A DNA stretch of 64,000 nucleotides from Halomonas sp. HL-48 (GCF_001314875.1 NZ_LJZS01000006.1:99126-163125); one strand, 5' to 3'; numbered from the stretch's first letter, positions 45,248-55,216 are shown. The notes: generated by a model from the letters alone, not told the origin. Numbers and translations: made by a program.

Positions 45248-46339
45248 ATGTCCGACACGTCGATCAATCTGGAAGCGCTGCGCCAGCGTATCGATCAACT
45301 GGACGACGATATCCTGCGTTTGATCAGCGAGCGTGCCCACTGCGCCCAGCAGGTCGCGCATGTCAAACTTTCCCAGGATGAAGATGCGGTCTTCTATCGC
45401 CCTGAGCGTGAAGCCCAGGTGTTACGCCGGATCATGGCGTTGAACAAGGGCCCGCTGGATTCCGAGGAAATGGCGCGTCTGTTTCGCGAGATCATGTCTG
45501 CCTGTCTGGCGTTGGAAAAGCCGATCAAGGTCTCTTACCTGGGCCCGGAAGGCACCTTTACTCAGCAGGCCGCGCTGAAGCACTTCGGCGAAAGCGCCGT
45601 GAGCCTGCCCATGGCCGCCATTGATGAAGTGTTCCGTGAGGTGGAAGCTGGCGCCGTCAACTACGGCGTGGTGCCGGTAGAAAACTCTACCGAAGGGGTG
45701 GTTAACCACACCCTGGACACCTTCATGGATTCGTCCATCCGCATTTGCGGTGAAGTGGTCTTGCGCATACACCACCACCTTCTGGTCAGCGAGACCACTC
45801 GGCGTGACAAGGTCTCGCGCATTTACTCGCACCCACAGTCATTCGCTCAATGCCGCAAGTGGCTTGACGCCCATTTCCCGCATGCCGAACGGGTGCCAGT
45901 TTCGTCCAACGCCGAAGCGGCCAAGCTGGTCAAAACCGAATGGCACAGTGCGGCGATCGCCGGTGACATGGCGGCCAAGCTCTATAACCTGGAGCGGGTG
46001 GCGGAAAAGATCGAGGATCGCCCGGACAATTCCACGCGCTTTTTGATCATCGGCAATCAGGATATTCCCATGTCGGGAGAGGACAAGACCTCGATTGTCG
46101 TGGCCATGCGCAACCAGCCGGGCGCGCTTCATGACTTGCTCGAACCGTTTCACCGTCATCAGATCGACATGACCCGCCTGGAAACGCGCCCTTCGCGGAC
46201 CGGGGTGTGGAACTACGTATTTTTCATCGATTTTAAAGGCCACCGCGATGAGCCGCGCGTCACCGCCGTATTGGAGGAAGTCCAACTGCGTGCCGCCGAG
46301 CTGCGCGTGTTGGGGTCTTACCCCCAGGGCGTACTGTGA
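45248..46339 (+). CDS. pheA: Chorismate mutase/prephenate dehydratase (P-protein)
   Basis: A 363-residue bifunctional enzyme turning chorismate into phenylpyruvate. The chorismate mutase domain (about 1-90) starts LEALRQRIDQLDDDILRLI. The dehydratase domain carries YLGPEGTFTQQAA, VPVENSTEGVVN and the threonine-containing DNSTRFLII. The ACT regulatory domain follows (NQPGALHDLLEPF and MTRLETRPSR), implying feedback by phenylalanine. The hisC often found between pheA and tyrA in Pseudomonas is missing; the next gene overlaps by four bases. Confidence 0.97.
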   Translation: MSDTSINLEALRQRIDQLDDDILRLISERAHCAQQVAHVKLSQDEDAVFYRPEREAQVLRRIMALNKGPLDSEEMARLFREIMSACLALEKPIKVSYLGPEGTFTQQAALKHFGESAVSLPMAAIDEVFREVEAGAVNYGVVPVENSTEGVVNHTLDTFMDSSIRICGEVVLRIHHHLLVSETTRRDKVSRIYSHPQSFAQCRKWLDAHFPHAERVPVSSNAEAAKLVKTEWHSAAIAGDMAAKLYNLERVAEKIEDRPDNSTRFLIIGNQDIPMSGEDKTSIVVAMRNQPGALHDLLEPFHRHQIDMTRLETRPSRTGVWNYVFFIDFKGHRDEPRVTAVLEEVQLRAAELRVLGSYPQGVL

Positions 46340-48624
46340 CGCCAGCGGTTAAAGGATCGTCCGGTGTGTCACGTGTCGATGAACCGCGGCTGCTAATTGT
46401 CGGGCTTGGACTTATCGGCGGGTCATTGGCGGCGGCGCTGCGTAGCGCTGATTTCCAGGGCCAGATCGTGGGCTGCGATCCCAATCCTGACGAAATTGCC
46501 CTGGGCATGCAGAAGGGGCTCATCGATGCCGGTGGCACTGAGCTGGGCGATCAGGTCGTCGATGCCTCGCTGATCGTGCTGGCCGTTCCCGTGCTGGCCA
46601 TGGAAACGGTCATGCAGACGCTGGTTGAGGTATTGCCCAGGGCCGCCGCTAACGTGGTGATCACCGATGTGGGCAGCACCAAATCGACCATCCGCGCCTG
46701 CGCCGAGCGGGTGTTTGGTCGGGTGCCCACCAATATGGTGCTGGGCCACCCGATAGCCGGCTCGGAGAAAAGCGGTGTGTCGGCAGCGAATCCCGACCTC
46801 TACCGTCATCACAAGGTAATACTCACCCCCGAGCCGGACGTCGAGCCGGCGGCGCTAAGGCGTGTTCAGGCGCTGTGGAGTGCCTGCGGGGCGGAGGTGC
46901 TGGAAATGAGCGTTGAGCACCACGACCAGGTGTTGGCGCGCACCAGTCATTTGCCTCACCTGCTAGCCTTTTCGCTGGTCGATACGCTGGCCCGCCAAGA
47001 CGACCGGCTGGATATTTTTCGCTACGCCGCCGGTGGCTTTCGCGACTTTACGCGTATCGCCGGCAGCGATCCGGTGATGTGGCGGGATATATTCATCGCC
47101 AATCGTGAGGCGGTGCTGGCGTCGCTGGATGACTTTGAGGCCGGTCTTGCCCGGCTGCGCAAGGCCGTCGAGCATGGCGACAGCGACGCGCTGATCGCCA
47201 CGTTCGACCGAGCCAGCCATGCGCGTCATTATTTTGATACGTTACTGAACAAGACTACTTATCAGGCGGAATATCATATGCAACCAAAAGGTAAGGTGAC
47301 CTACCGGGTGCACCCAGGCGGCCAGGCGCAGGGACGCATTCGCGTGCCCGGTGACAAATCGATGTCGCATCGCTCCATCATGCTTGGGGCACTTGCCGAG
47401 GGCGTTACTGACGTCAAAGGTTTCCTTGAAGGCGAAGACAGTCTGGCGACCCTGCAGGCGTTTCGCGAAATGGGCGTTGCCATTGAAGGGCCGCACCAGG
47501 GGCGAGTGACCATTCATGGTGTGGGCATGCAAGGGTTGAAGGCGCCCTCGGGGCCGCTTTATGTCGGCAATTCGGGCACGGCGATGCGTTTGTTCGCAGG
47601 GCTGCTGGCCGGGCAGGCATTCGACAGTGAGCTGACCGGCGATGAGTCGCTGAACAAGCGTCCGATGGCACGCGTTGCCGACCCGCTCCGCCTGATGGGC
47701 GCCACCATCGATACCGCCGACGGCGGGCGGCCGCCGTTAAAGATCAAAGGCGGCGCCGCGCTCAAGGGCATTAATTACGATATGCCCATGGCCAGCGCCC
47801 AGGTGAAATCCTGCCTGCTGTTGGCGGGGCTTTACGCCGAGGGAGAGACCCGCGTGCGTGAACCGGCGCCGACCCGCGATCATACCGAGCGTATGCTCAA
47901 CGGCTTTGGTTACCCGGTGTCGCGCAAAGGGGACACCTGCTGGTTGCAGGGTGGCGGCGCGCTCACGGCGGGGCCCATCGATGTGCCCTCGGATATTTCA
48001 TCGGCGACGTTCTTTCTGGTTGCCGCAGCGATCACGCCTGGCTCGGATATCGCTCTCGAACACGTTGGCATCAATCCAACGCGTATCGGCGTGATCAATA
48101 TCCTTAAGCTGATGGGTGCCGATCTGGCGCTTGAAAATCAACGTGAAGTCGGCGGTGAGCCCGTCGCGGATATACGTATTCGTTACGCGCCGCTCAGCGG
48201 TATCGACATTCCCGTCGACCAGGTGCCGCTTGCGATCGATGAATTCCCGGCATTATTTATTGCGGCTGCCAACGCTCGCGGCACTACTCGGCTGCGTGGC
48301 GCTGAAGAACTGCGCGTCAAAGAGTCGGATCGCATCCAGGCCATGGCCGATGGGCTGGCCATTCTCGGCGTCGAGCACACGGTCGTCAGCGACGGCATCG
48401 ATATCGTCGGCAATGGCGACGAACAAACGGCCAGCTATGGCGGCGGCCGCATCGATAGTCTGGGTGACCACCGGATCGCCATGGCCTTTTCCATTGCCGC
48501 GCTGCGTGCCAGCGACGATATCGTGATCGACGACTGTGCCAATGTGGCCACCTCGTTCCCCGACTTCGTCGACCTGGCAGCCCGCGTGGGCATGTCGCTG
48601 GCGGTGGAGGGCGTGCATGACTGA
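46336..48624 (+). CDS. tyrA-aroA: Fused prephenate dehydrogenase/EPSP synthase
   Basis: A 762-residue fusion. The first about 310 residues are a TyrA dehydrogenase (NAD motif [12 protein letters not shown], then [11 protein letters not shown]), leading to tyrosine. From about residue 316 a complete AroA follows, with [28 protein letters not shown] and [12 protein letters not shown]; it makes EPSP in the shikimate pathway and looks class I, the glyphosate-sensitive kind. The GTG at 46336 overlaps the pheA stop (GTGA). Another GTG at 46366 has AAAGGA nine bases upstream and may be the true start, giving 752 residues. The fusion is known in Pseudomonas relatives. Confidence 0.95.
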   Translation: MTPAVKGSSGVSRVDEPRLLIVGLGLIGGSLAAALRSADFQGQIVGCDPNPDEIALGMQKGLIDAGGTELGDQVVDASLIVLAVPVLAMETVMQTLVEVLPRAAANVVITDVGSTKSTIRACAERVFGRVPTNMVLGHPIAGSEKSGVSAANPDLYRHHKVILTPEPDVEPAALRRVQALWSACGAEVLEMSVEHHDQVLARTSHLPHLLAFSLVDTLARQDDRLDIFRYAAGGFRDFTRIAGSDPVMWRDIFIANREAVLASLDDFEAGLARLRKAVEHGDSDALIATFDRASHARHYFDTLLNKTTYQAEYHMQPKGKVTYRVHPGGQAQGRIRVPGDKSMSHRSIMLGALAEGVTDVKGFLEGEDSLATLQAFREMGVAIEGPHQGRVTIHGVGMQGLKAPSGPLYVGNSGTAMRLFAGLLAGQAFDSELTGDESLNKRPMARVADPLRLMGATIDTADGGRPPLKIKGGAALKGINYDMPMASAQVKSCLLLAGLYAEGETRVREPAPTRDHTERMLNGFGYPVSRKGDTCWLQGGGALTAGPIDVPSDISSATFFLVAAAITPGSDIALEHVGINPTRIGVINILKLMGADLALENQREVGGEPVADIRIRYAPLSGIDIPVDQVPLAIDEFPALFIAAANARGTTRLRGAEELRVKESDRIQAMADGLAILGVEHTVVSDGIDIVGNGDEQTASYGGGRIDSLGDHRIAMAFSIAALRASDDIVIDDCANVATSFPDFVDLAARVGMSLAVEGVHD

Positions 48625-49306
48625 ACAGGTCCCCGTATTGACGATTGACGGGCCGGGTGGTGCGGGCAAGGGCACCATCAGCGGGCTGATGGCCGATCGG
48701 CTGAATTGGCATCTGCTGGATAGCGGGGCGCTTTATCGTTTAACCGCCCAGGCCGCCGTCAGGCATCAGGTGGCGCTCGATGACGAAGCCGCCCTCGCTG
48801 AGCTGGCGCAGACATTGGACGTGGCGTTTCCGGTGGATAACGGTCAGCCGCGAACGCTGTTGGAAGGCGATGACGTCAGCCGGGTCATTCGTACCGAGCA
48901 GGCAGGCGAGCGTGCTTCCCAGGTGGCGTCGCTCCCGGCGGTTCGTCAGGCGCTGCTGCAGCGTCAGCGTGATTTTTGCCAGGCGCCGGGATTAGTGGCC
49001 GATGGTCGCGACATGGGCACGGTGGTTTTCCCCGACGCCACTTTGAAGATATTTCTCACGGCCTCCGCCGACGAGCGTGCGCGTCGGCGCTATCAGCAGT
49101 TGCAGGAAGCGGGCGTGGATGCTAGTCTTTCGAGTCTTTTAAAGGAGATTCAGGCACGCGATGCACGCGATTCGCAGCGCGCAGTGGCTCCTCTCAAGCC
49201 GGCAGACGATGCCGTTACGCTTGATACCACGCGCCTGAGTATACCGGAAGTGGTGGATCGACTGACCGAATTGCTGGCCCAACGGGGGTTGGCAGACGGC
49301 ATTTGA
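48617..49306 (+). CDS. cmk: Cytidylate kinase
   Basis: Phosphorylates CMP and dCMP. The 229-residue protein has the P-loop [19 protein letters not shown] and [15 protein letters not shown]. The ATG at 48617, with GGAGG seven bases upstream, lies within the last eight bases of aroA. rpsA follows after a 184-base leader, the usual cmk-rpsA pair. Confidence 0.96.
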   Translation: MTEQVPVLTIDGPGGAGKGTISGLMADRLNWHLLDSGALYRLTAQAAVRHQVALDDEAALAELAQTLDVAFPVDNGQPRTLLEGDDVSRVIRTEQAGERASQVASLPAVRQALLQRQRDFCQAPGLVADGRDMGTVVFPDATLKIFLTASADERARRRYQQLQEAGVDASLSSLLKEIQARDARDSQRAVAPLKPADDAVTLDTTRLSIPEVVDRLTELLAQRGLADGI

Positions 49307-49490
49307 ATCTCCCTTGCGGCGTTTTTGGAAGGGTGTCACGACATGGCAGGGCGCAATACTCACATCGGTGAGCCCGGTCAGGTCTAACCAGCGTTAACAC
49401 CTCCAAAGGCAGAGTGACATTAGGCCCGTACTTGCTGGTGGTACGGAGAAGGCATTTATGCCTCAACAACGTTGATCACGTAGGAACACC

Positions 49491-51167
49491 ATGAGCGAAA
49501 GCTTTGCTGAACTGTTTGAACAGTCTCTTAACGACATTAACATGGAGCCAGGCGCTATCGTCGCGGCCCAGGTTGTCGATATTGACGGTGACTGGGTTAC
49601 CGTTAACGCCGGTCTAAAATCTGAAGGTCAGATCCCCGCGGCGCAGTTCCGCGATGAGAACGGCGAACTGAACATCGCGATCGGTGACGACGTACATGTT
49701 GCACTGGAAGCCGTTGAAGATGGCTTCGGTGAAACGCGTCTGTCCCGCGAAAAAGCCAAGCGCGCAGAAGCTTGGAAGATTCTGGAAGCCGCCTTCGAAA
49801 AAGATGAAGTCGTCAAAGGCGTGATCAACGGTAAGGTCAAAGGCGGCTTCACTGTCGACGTCGACTCTATCCGTGCCTTCCTGCCGGGCTCTCTGGTCGA
49901 CGTGCGTCCGGTTCGCGACACCGCGCACCTGGAAAATAAAGAGCTGGACTTCAAGGTCATCAAGCTCGATCCGAAACGCAACAACGTGGTGGTATCGCGT
50001 CGTGCGGTTCTGGAAGCTGAAAACAGCGCCGAGCGCGAAGCGCTGCTGGCGACCCTTCAGGAAGGCCAGCAAATCAAGGGTATCGTCAAGAACCTGACCG
50101 ATTACGGTGCCTTCGTTGATCTGGGCGGCGTGGACGGCCTGCTGCACATCACCGACATGGCTTGGAAGCGCATCAAGCATCCGTCTGAAATCGTCGCTGT
50201 CGGCGACGAAGTCAACGTGAAGGTGCTGAAGTTTGACCGCGAGCGCAACCGCGTTTCTCTGGGTCTCAAGCAGCTTGGCGAAGATCCGTGGGTCAACATC
50301 AAAGACCGTTATCCGGAAGGCACCAAAGTGCATGCTGTGGTCACTAATCTGACCGATTATGGCTGCTTTGCTGAGCTTGAAGAAGGCGTTGAAGGTCTGG
50401 TTCACGTTTCCGAAATGGATTGGACCAACAAGAACATTCATCCGTCCAAAGTGGTTCAGGTCGGCGATGATGTTGACGTCATGGTATTGGATATCGACGA
50501 AGAGCGTCGTCGTATTTCCCTGGGTATCAAGCAGTGCACTGCTAACCCGTGGGAAACCTTCAATGCTGAGTACAACAAGGGTGATCGCGTATCGGGTACC
50601 ATCAAGTCAATCACTGACTTTGGTATCTTTATCGGTCTAGAAGGCGGTATCGACGGGCTGGTTCACCTGTCCGATATTTCTTGGACGGATACCGGCGAAG
50701 AAGCCGTGCGTAACTTCAAGAAAGGCGACGAAGCTGAAGCGGTTATTCTTTCTATCGACCCTGAGCGCGAGCGTATTTCCTTGGGTATTAAGCAAATGGA
50801 TTCCGATCCGGTTGCCGAGTACCTGTCCGTCAATGATAAGGGCAGTATCGTTACTGGTCGCGTCGTTGAAGTGGATGCCAAGGAAGCGCATGTTGAGCTG
50901 GCAACCGACGTTGTAGCCGTGCTCAAGGCGTCTGAAATCGCGGCTGATCGCGTTGAAGATGCTCGTAATGTGCTTAACGAAGGTGACAGTGTTGAGGCCC
51001 GTATCGTAAGCGTTGATCGCAAGAGCCGTCAGATTAATCTGTCAGTGAAAGCGAAAGAGCAGGATGATACTCGCCAGAACCTTAAGAAACTGCGTGACCA
51101 GGAGCCGGATACAGGTGGTGCAACCACTATCGGTGACTTGATTAAGCAGCAAATGGGTCAAGACTAA
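49491..51167 (+). CDS. rpsA: 30S ribosomal protein S1
   Basis: A 558-residue protein of six S1 RNA-binding repeats, which captures mRNA on the 30S subunit (E. coli 557). Repeats three to six show the GxVxxxxdfGxFv pattern (for example [40 protein letters not shown]). Codon use is more biased than around it, fitting high expression. The 184-base leader includes several short inverted repeats and could hold the S1 autoregulatory site. No ihfB follows. Confidence 0.98.
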   Translation: MSESFAELFEQSLNDINMEPGAIVAAQVVDIDGDWVTVNAGLKSEGQIPAAQFRDENGELNIAIGDDVHVALEAVEDGFGETRLSREKAKRAEAWKILEAAFEKDEVVKGVINGKVKGGFTVDVDSIRAFLPGSLVDVRPVRDTAHLENKELDFKVIKLDPKRNNVVVSRRAVLEAENSAEREALLATLQEGQQIKGIVKNLTDYGAFVDLGGVDGLLHITDMAWKRIKHPSEIVAVGDEVNVKVLKFDRERNRVSLGLKQLGEDPWVNIKDRYPEGTKVHAVVTNLTDYGCFAELEEGVEGLVHVSEMDWTNKNIHPSKVVQVGDDVDVMVLDIDEERRRISLGIKQCTANPWETFNAEYNKGDRVSGTIKSITDFGIFIGLEGGIDGLVHLSDISWTDTGEEAVRNFKKGDEAEAVILSIDPERERISLGIKQMDSDPVAEYLSVNDKGSIVTGRVVEVDAKEAHVELATDVVAVLKASEIAADRVEDARNVLNEGDSVEARIVSVDRKSRQINLSVKAKEQDDTRQNLKKLRDQEPDTGGATTIGDLIKQQMGQD

Positions 51168-51188
51168 CCCTCGTTAGTGCTTGCCTCA

Positions 51189-51221
51189 TAAAAACGCCGC
51201 CTTTAGGGCGGCGTTTTTTTT
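51189..51221 (+). terminator. Intrinsic terminator after rpsA
   Basis: AACGCCGCC and GGCGGCGTT pair across a short TTTAG loop and are followed by eight Ts. An A run on the left also suits the opposite strand, though no gene there needs it. Confidence 0.93.
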
Positions 51222-51328
51222 GTCATTCTCTTACTTCGGCAACTCAGCGATTAAGGTACTTAAAGTAGTTCATTACTAAGTCAATATTTAAAATTTTTTT
51301 CGTAATTGACTAAAAATCAACTAGACTG

Positions 51329-51357
51329 TTGTCAGTTGGCTTTTTTACAGCAATAAT
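51329..51357 (+). promoter_or_regulatory. Probable sigma-70 promoter of the mvaT-family gene
   Basis: TTGTCA (51329-51334) and AATAAT (51352-51357) are separated by exactly 17 bases, each one mismatch from consensus. The start would be near 51364, leaving about 76 bases of leader. The 100 bases upstream are very AT-rich and include an AGTCAAT/ATTGACT inverted repeat (51279-51285 and 51305-51311), as expected of a gene silenced by its own AT-binding product. Confidence 0.7.
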
Positions 51358-51439
51358 GAACGCGCATTCTGAACTAATGGATACTGGCAATGTCGATTCG
51401 GTATCTTATCTGGTTTGACTTGATGTTAAAGGATTCCCC

Positions 51440-51814
51440 ATGTCACTACTTAATGAATACATCCAAAAAGAACAGCAGCTGAAGCAACTCCAAGAAGACC
51501 TTCAGCGACTAGAGGGTGATCAGCGTCTCAAGAGCGAGCTTGAATTTAAATCAAAGCTTGAAGCGCTAATGAACGAATTTGGCAAGCGTCCTGCCGATGT
51601 GGTGGCTTTGCTCGACCCAGCGGCAGACCAGCGTGCTCCAAAAGCTGCCAGCAACAACGCGGGTCGTCGTAAGCGTCGTTTAAAGATTTACAAGAACCCC
51701 CACACTGGTGAGGTGATTGAAACGCGTGGCGGCAACCATAAAGGGCTGCGTAGCTGGAAAGACGAACACGGTGATGAGACCGTCGAGTCTTGGCTCGTAC
51801 GCATGGAAGACTAA
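51440..51814 (+). CDS. mvaT: MvaT/MvaU-family H-NS-like nucleoid protein
   Basis: A 124-residue xenogeneic silencer of the MvaT type. The N-terminal coiled coil (LNEYIQKEQQLKQLQEDLQ and on) oligomerises. The C-terminal DNA-binding domain reads YKNPHTGEVIETRGGNHKGL, nearly the same as Pseudomonas MvaT, and contains the AT-pincer loop; a basic RRKRRLK segment precedes it. The ending VESWLVRMED is also typical. A good AAAGGA site precedes the ATG. Autorepression is likely from the AT-rich upstream DNA. Confidence 0.93.
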   Translation: MSLLNEYIQKEQQLKQLQEDLQRLEGDQRLKSELEFKSKLEALMNEFGKRPADVVALLDPAADQRAPKAASNNAGRRKRRLKIYKNPHTGEVIETRGGNHKGLRSWKDEHGDETVESWLVRMED

Positions 51815-51826
51815 GCAGGACCCAAG

Positions 51827-51858
51827 CCGGCATTTCTACTAGAAATGCCGGTTTTGTT
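51827..51858 (+). terminator. Intrinsic terminator after the mvaT-family gene
   Basis: A perfect 11-base stem (CCGGCATTTCT with AGAAATGCCGG) with a three-base loop is followed by TTTTGTT. It lies 13 bases past the stop. Confidence 0.88.
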
Positions 51859-51879
51859 AGTCAGCGGTAAATATTGCCT

Positions 51880-52710
51880 TCAGCTAGTCAGCGGTACCCT
51901 TAATTCAAGATGATCTGGCTGCCACAGTACGATGGGCGCCTCGCCACTAATGTAGTAGCCCCTCGGTTTGTGAAGAAGATCCAGTAACGTGCTGGTGAGT
52001 GCTCGCGACAGCTGTGAGAACTCGTCAAAGCAGGTGCTCGCATAATGCCGCGAGGTAATGTTCACTCGACGGTAGGGCGCCGGTAGCGGGATACTCTTCA
52101 TGTTATGAAGCGTTTCCAGATAAAGTCCAATATCGGTGCGCACCGGATGCAGGGCTTGGTCACTGAGTGCATCTATTTTTTCACTCAGAAGGTCAGGCAG
52201 CGACACGGCAGGCATGGAGTCTGCCAGACGCGCTTGCAGGCTCTCGAGCTGATGGCTATGGTAGTTGCTGTCCCCAAGCCCTTGCAGGTGATCAGGCGAC
52301 TTGTAAAGCCGCATGAGAACGGCCTGGCGCGCCGAACTACGCTCAATGCGAGTCGTGTAACCCCGTGAAGGTGTCTGCTGATGCAGCACATGGCCGATAG
52401 CGTGGCGGTAGTTTCGCGGTGATAACTGAAAGTGTCGTTGAAAGGCGCGCGAAAAAGAAGAGTGATTTTGATAACCGCAGCGTAGTCCAATTTGCGCTAT
52501 ATTACGGGGAGTAAAGGCAAGTAAGACCGCCGCTCGCTCCAAGCGTCGTTTTTCTCGGTAAGCACTCGGTGAGGTATGAAAGTAATGGCGGAACTGGCGC
52601 CGCACTTGAGAAGCCGAATACCCTAGATGTTGAGCAAGGTCGTCGATGCTTAGTGGCTTTTCAAGTGTGTCCTGCAGCCAGATCTCAGCTCGTGTCATTG
52701 CGTTGAACAT
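51880..52710 (-). CDS. Rob-like AraC-family transcriptional regulator
   Basis: A 276-residue regulator with an N-terminal AraC/XylS DNA-binding domain (about 1-105) and a C-terminal ligand-type domain, the order seen in Rob rather than AraC. The first helix-turn-helix is in SIDDLAQHLGYSASQVRRQF and the second in IGLRCGYQNHSSFSRAFQRH. The C-terminal part (from TTRIERSSARQAVLMRLY) suggests a GyrI-like effector fold, with low certainty. The ATG at 52710 follows a perfect AGGAGG seven bases upstream. It is convergent with the mvaT-family gene; targets are unknown. Confidence 0.87.
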   Translation of the reverse strand: MFNAMTRAEIWLQDTLEKPLSIDDLAQHLGYSASQVRRQFRHYFHTSPSAYREKRRLERAAVLLAFTPRNIAQIGLRCGYQNHSSFSRAFQRHFQLSPRNYRHAIGHVLHQQTPSRGYTTRIERSSARQAVLMRLYKSPDHLQGLGDSNYHSHQLESLQARLADSMPAVSLPDLLSEKIDALSDQALHPVRTDIGLYLETLHNMKSIPLPAPYRRVNITSRHYASTCFDEFSQLSRALTSTLLDLLHKPRGYYISGEAPIVLWQPDHLELRVPLTS

Positions 52711-53062
52711 TATCTGGCCTCCTATGCAAGTGTTTACTGCCAGAGGATGCTGCTGGCGGTAATCTGCACCCTCCCGGTGCGTTGGTGTCAGGTAACTCTT
52801 CGCGCCAAGACAACACGACGATGGTTGGTGGTCGGTCGTGACGATCACAGTGCAGCTTACTATTGCAGTGATTGCAAAATTGACTGCGATACGTAAGCGT
52901 TTATTACGAAGTGCACCGATTTATAACGATGCTCTCTTTATGCTAGTAACCGCGCTCGAAGGCAAGTTTGCTTTGCCTTTTTACGCGTTTGGGCACAGTT
53001 TTTGGGAAAATAGCCAAACAATCAGGGGCCTCCCCAGTCGAAAGGGTGTAGATGAAACATCA
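52711..53062. other. 352-base gap between the AraC-type gene and the 108-residue unknown gene
   Basis: The two flanking genes are divergent. The half near 52711-52840 carries the AraC-type gene's leader. The other half is AT-richer (52855-53015) and ends in a weak ribosome region before 53063. A frame stays open from about 52838 into the next gene but has no family-like content or good start. A terminator-like hairpin lies in the middle (52959-52982), which neither gene requires. Confidence 0.5.
52959..52982 (+). terminator. Orphan terminator-like hairpin
   Basis: AAGGCAA and TTGCCTT pair across GTTTGCT-like loop bases and run into five Ts on the plus strand. No annotated plus-strand gene ends here. 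It might end a short untranslated transcript or act as an attenuator before the 108-residue gene. Confidence 0.45.
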
Positions 53063-53389
53063 ATGAAATATCAAAAAGTTCACAAGCCGACGGACGAGCG
53101 TGACAAGCTTCGCAAATTTCGTGAATTGGATGATGCGTTTGCGCAAGCGCTACGTCAGCTAGACGATCCCAACAGCGCCATGGATATCCCGACTGGCCCG
53201 CCTGTACGCTCGCTGGAAGCGCTCGAAGAGGAAGAGGCGGAGCAGAATGCCGAGCGTCGGGATGAACAGTTTGAGCGGCAATTTGAAGCGTTGCTCACGG
53301 AATACCATATTGCCCCGCACGACCTTCGCCAGTTGATCGAGACGTTATTGACGACGGGGCGTTGGTCAGATGGGCCGATGCCCGCCTGA
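53063..53389 (+). CDS. Small acidic protein of unknown function
   Basis: A 108-residue charged, helical protein (KVHKPTDERDKLRKFRELDD near the start, then EALEEEEAEQNAERRDEQFE). No motif, signal or membrane segment is visible. The ATG at 53063 is chosen because the sequence turns protein-like there; the ribosome site is weak. It ends 17 bases before the stop of the convergent tus-like gene. I do not recognise the family. Confidence 0.65.
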   Translation: MKYQKVHKPTDERDKLRKFRELDDAFAQALRQLDDPNSAMDIPTGPPVRSLEALEEEEAEQNAERRDEQFERQFEALLTEYHIAPHDLRQLIETLLTTGRWSDGPMPA

Positions 53390-53406
53390 CATAAGGTGGG
53401 AAGGCG

Positions 53407-54273
53407 CTAGCGGTAGCGGAATACCCGCAGGCTGGGTAGAAAGACCTCGGACTCTATTTTTTCATCGCGACGTACCGCGCGTGTCCGCGATGCATGCGGC
53501 TGTGCCGACGGCGCCTTGATATCAGGTAATACACCCTGCGCGCTGGGCACAAAGAGTGGCATTGCCACGTTCAGTGCCCGTCGCGTGTGTCCATCCGCTA
53601 GCGGGTGGTTGAAAAAGAGGTTAGCCCGCATTAGCGGTGCCTGGGACTGCACCTGGGCGAGCGGCTCGCTGCTGGGTATGCCGGCAAGACGGCGAAGCTG
53701 CATTCGTACGTGGGGCGCGTCGCTATCCAGCTTGAGGAGTTTCTGCTCCGCCTCCCTGACCGTAATGCGCTTGATGGACCGGCCGCTCTGGTACCACGCA
53801 AAGCGCACTTTGGCGACGTCGGCATCGGCGATCGGCAGTTGGCGCCAACACTGCTTTAAATGCAGCCGCGCCAGCCCCTCTTTGTTTAGCACGCTTTGGA
53901 CATCCGGATGCCGTCTGGCGAGATGCGCTTTGGTATCGCTCAGCGATTTGGGGGCGGTGCGTTTAATGGTCTGCAGGGTGGTATGGAACGCTTCTTTCGC
54001 TCCGTTGACCTTATGCGCGGCGGCAAGCAGCGTTTCGTCGGCGGCCACGATACCTAGATAATTACGGGTTTCCCGACCGTCCTGGCTGCTTTGATGCCAG
54101 ACGTCCAGTAGCGCCGTCCTCATCCACCGTGCGGGGGCGTCGCCTGCTGGTGCTAGCTGCCAGGTGGGCGGCGCCTGCCGCTCATAGTGCTCCGCGAGGG
54201 CTTCCAGCGCCTGTATGAGCGCGTCAAACGACCACTCGAGCTGCTGCATCAGGTGATAGGGAGGCGCATTCAT
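53407..54273 (-). CDS. tus: Tus-like DNA replication terminus site-binding protein
   Basis: A 288-residue protein resembling E. coli Tus (309), which binds Ter sites and blocks forks from one side. The clearest match is VRFAWYQSGRSIKRITVREA to the Tus segment LRFGWANKHIIKNLHRDE. The N-terminus LMQQLEWSFDALIQAL parallels LVDRLNTTFRQMEQEL, and VFLPSLRVFRYR parallels the C-terminal LIIPRLHLYVAD. By hand alignment the H144 that locks Ter in E. coli falls on an Arg in LARRHPDV. The ATG at 54273 fits the Tus N-terminus; a TTG at 54297 overlapping the yacG stop is an alternative. It forms an operon with yacG and coaE. Confidence 0.8.
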   Translation of the reverse strand: MNAPPYHLMQQLEWSFDALIQALEALAEHYERQAPPTWQLAPAGDAPARWMRTALLDVWHQSSQDGRETRNYLGIVAADETLLAAAHKVNGAKEAFHTTLQTIKRTAPKSLSDTKAHLARRHPDVQSVLNKEGLARLHLKQCWRQLPIADADVAKVRFAWYQSGRSIKRITVREAEQKLLKLDSDAPHVRMQLRRLAGIPSSEPLAQVQSQAPLMRANLFFNHPLADGHTRRALNVAMPLFVPSAQGVLPDIKAPSAQPHASRTRAVRRDEKIESEVFLPSLRVFRYR

Positions 54274-54293
54274 ATGGGTTTGAAGCGTCGCGA

Positions 54294-54527
54294 TCAAGAG
54301 AGAGGGGCATCGCGGTCCGCGCGTGCCAGCAGCGCGTCTATATCTGCCTCGTCCATGGCGTTTTCACCCGCGATACGATGCGACTCCTCTGCCCAGGCAC
54401 CCAGGTCGAGCAGCTGGCAGCGTTTGCTGCAAAATGGGCGATATTGGCTTTCATCGCGCCAGGGAACGGCCCGGGCACACTGCGGGCAGGCAACTTCAAG
54501 CGGGCTGTCGTTAGCGGGTTGAGACAT
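54294..54527 (-). CDS. yacG: DNA gyrase inhibitor YacG (zinc protein)
   Basis: A 77-residue protein with one zinc site: CPQC near residue 14 and CSKRC near residue 33, as in YacG, which binds GyrB and inhibits gyrase. An acidic C-terminal tail follows. It lies between coaE and the tus-like gene, as yacG commonly follows coaE and pilD in gamma-proteobacteria. Confidence 0.93.
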   Translation of the reverse strand: MSQPANDSPLEVACPQCARAVPWRDESQYRPFCSKRCQLLDLGAWAEESHRIAGENAMDEADIDALLARADRDAPLS

Positions 54528-54560
54528 AGATAATCCGGATTGAGTTAGATCGTGATGGCG

Positions 54561-55163
54561 TTATGGTGATAGTTGCGCACGGTAGGCGCGATCAAGACGG
54601 GCAACCTGCTGTTTCATGTGCGCGATGTCGCGACTATTATCGATGATATCGTCCGCCTTGGCGAGGCGCGCCTCCCGCGACATTTGTGCTTTCAGGATAG
54701 CACGCACGTTTGCCTCGCTGACACCGTCGCGCTGCAGCGTTCTGGATAGTTGCATGTCGGTTGGCACATCCACCACGATCGTTCGTTCGACCAGCGCCGC
54801 CTGTCCGGATTCGAACAGCAATGGCGAGACCAGCAGGGCGTAGTGAGAGCTGCCAGATTGCAGGCGTTGCAAGGTGGTGACGAGGCGTTCGCGGATGATG
54901 GGATGCGTCAACTGCTCGAGCCACTGGCGCTCCTCGGGGGCCTCGAAAACAATCTGGCGCAGCGCGGCGCGGTCCAGCGAGCCATCGTCGGTGATAACCA
55001 GCGCGCCGAAGCGGTCACGGATTTTCGCCAGCGCCGGTTCACCGGGGGCAACCACCTCCCGGGCAACGTCGTCGGCGTCCACCCAGCCGATGCCGCGTTC
55101 GCCAAAGGCGCGGGCGACGGTGGATTTGCCCGAACCAATACCGCCTGTCAAACCAACGATCAT
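54561..55163 (-). CDS. coaE: Dephospho-CoA kinase
   Basis: CoaE performs the last step of coenzyme A synthesis. The 200-residue P-loop kinase starts MIVGLTGGIGSGKSTVARAF and contains VDADDVAREVV and a lid with LLFESGQ. It lies 53 bases after pilD and 33 bases before yacG on the same strand. Confidence 0.96.
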   Translation of the reverse strand: MIVGLTGGIGSGKSTVARAFGERGIGWVDADDVAREVVAPGEPALAKIRDRFGALVITDDGSLDRAALRQIVFEAPEERQWLEQLTHPIIRERLVTTLQRLQSGSSHYALLVSPLLFESGQAALVERTIVVDVPTDMQLSRTLQRDGVSEANVRAILKAQMSREARLAKADDIIDNSRDIAHMKQQVARLDRAYRAQLSP

Positions 55164-55216
55164 GATCTACCTGCCTGTCGATGCGAGGGGCCGTGTGAAA
55201 TCTGTCTGACCTGATA

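Noticed and set aside
49614..50441. Open frame of 275 codons antisense to rpsA
   Set aside because: rpsA codon bias leaves the opposite strand open; the translated sequence shows no domain.
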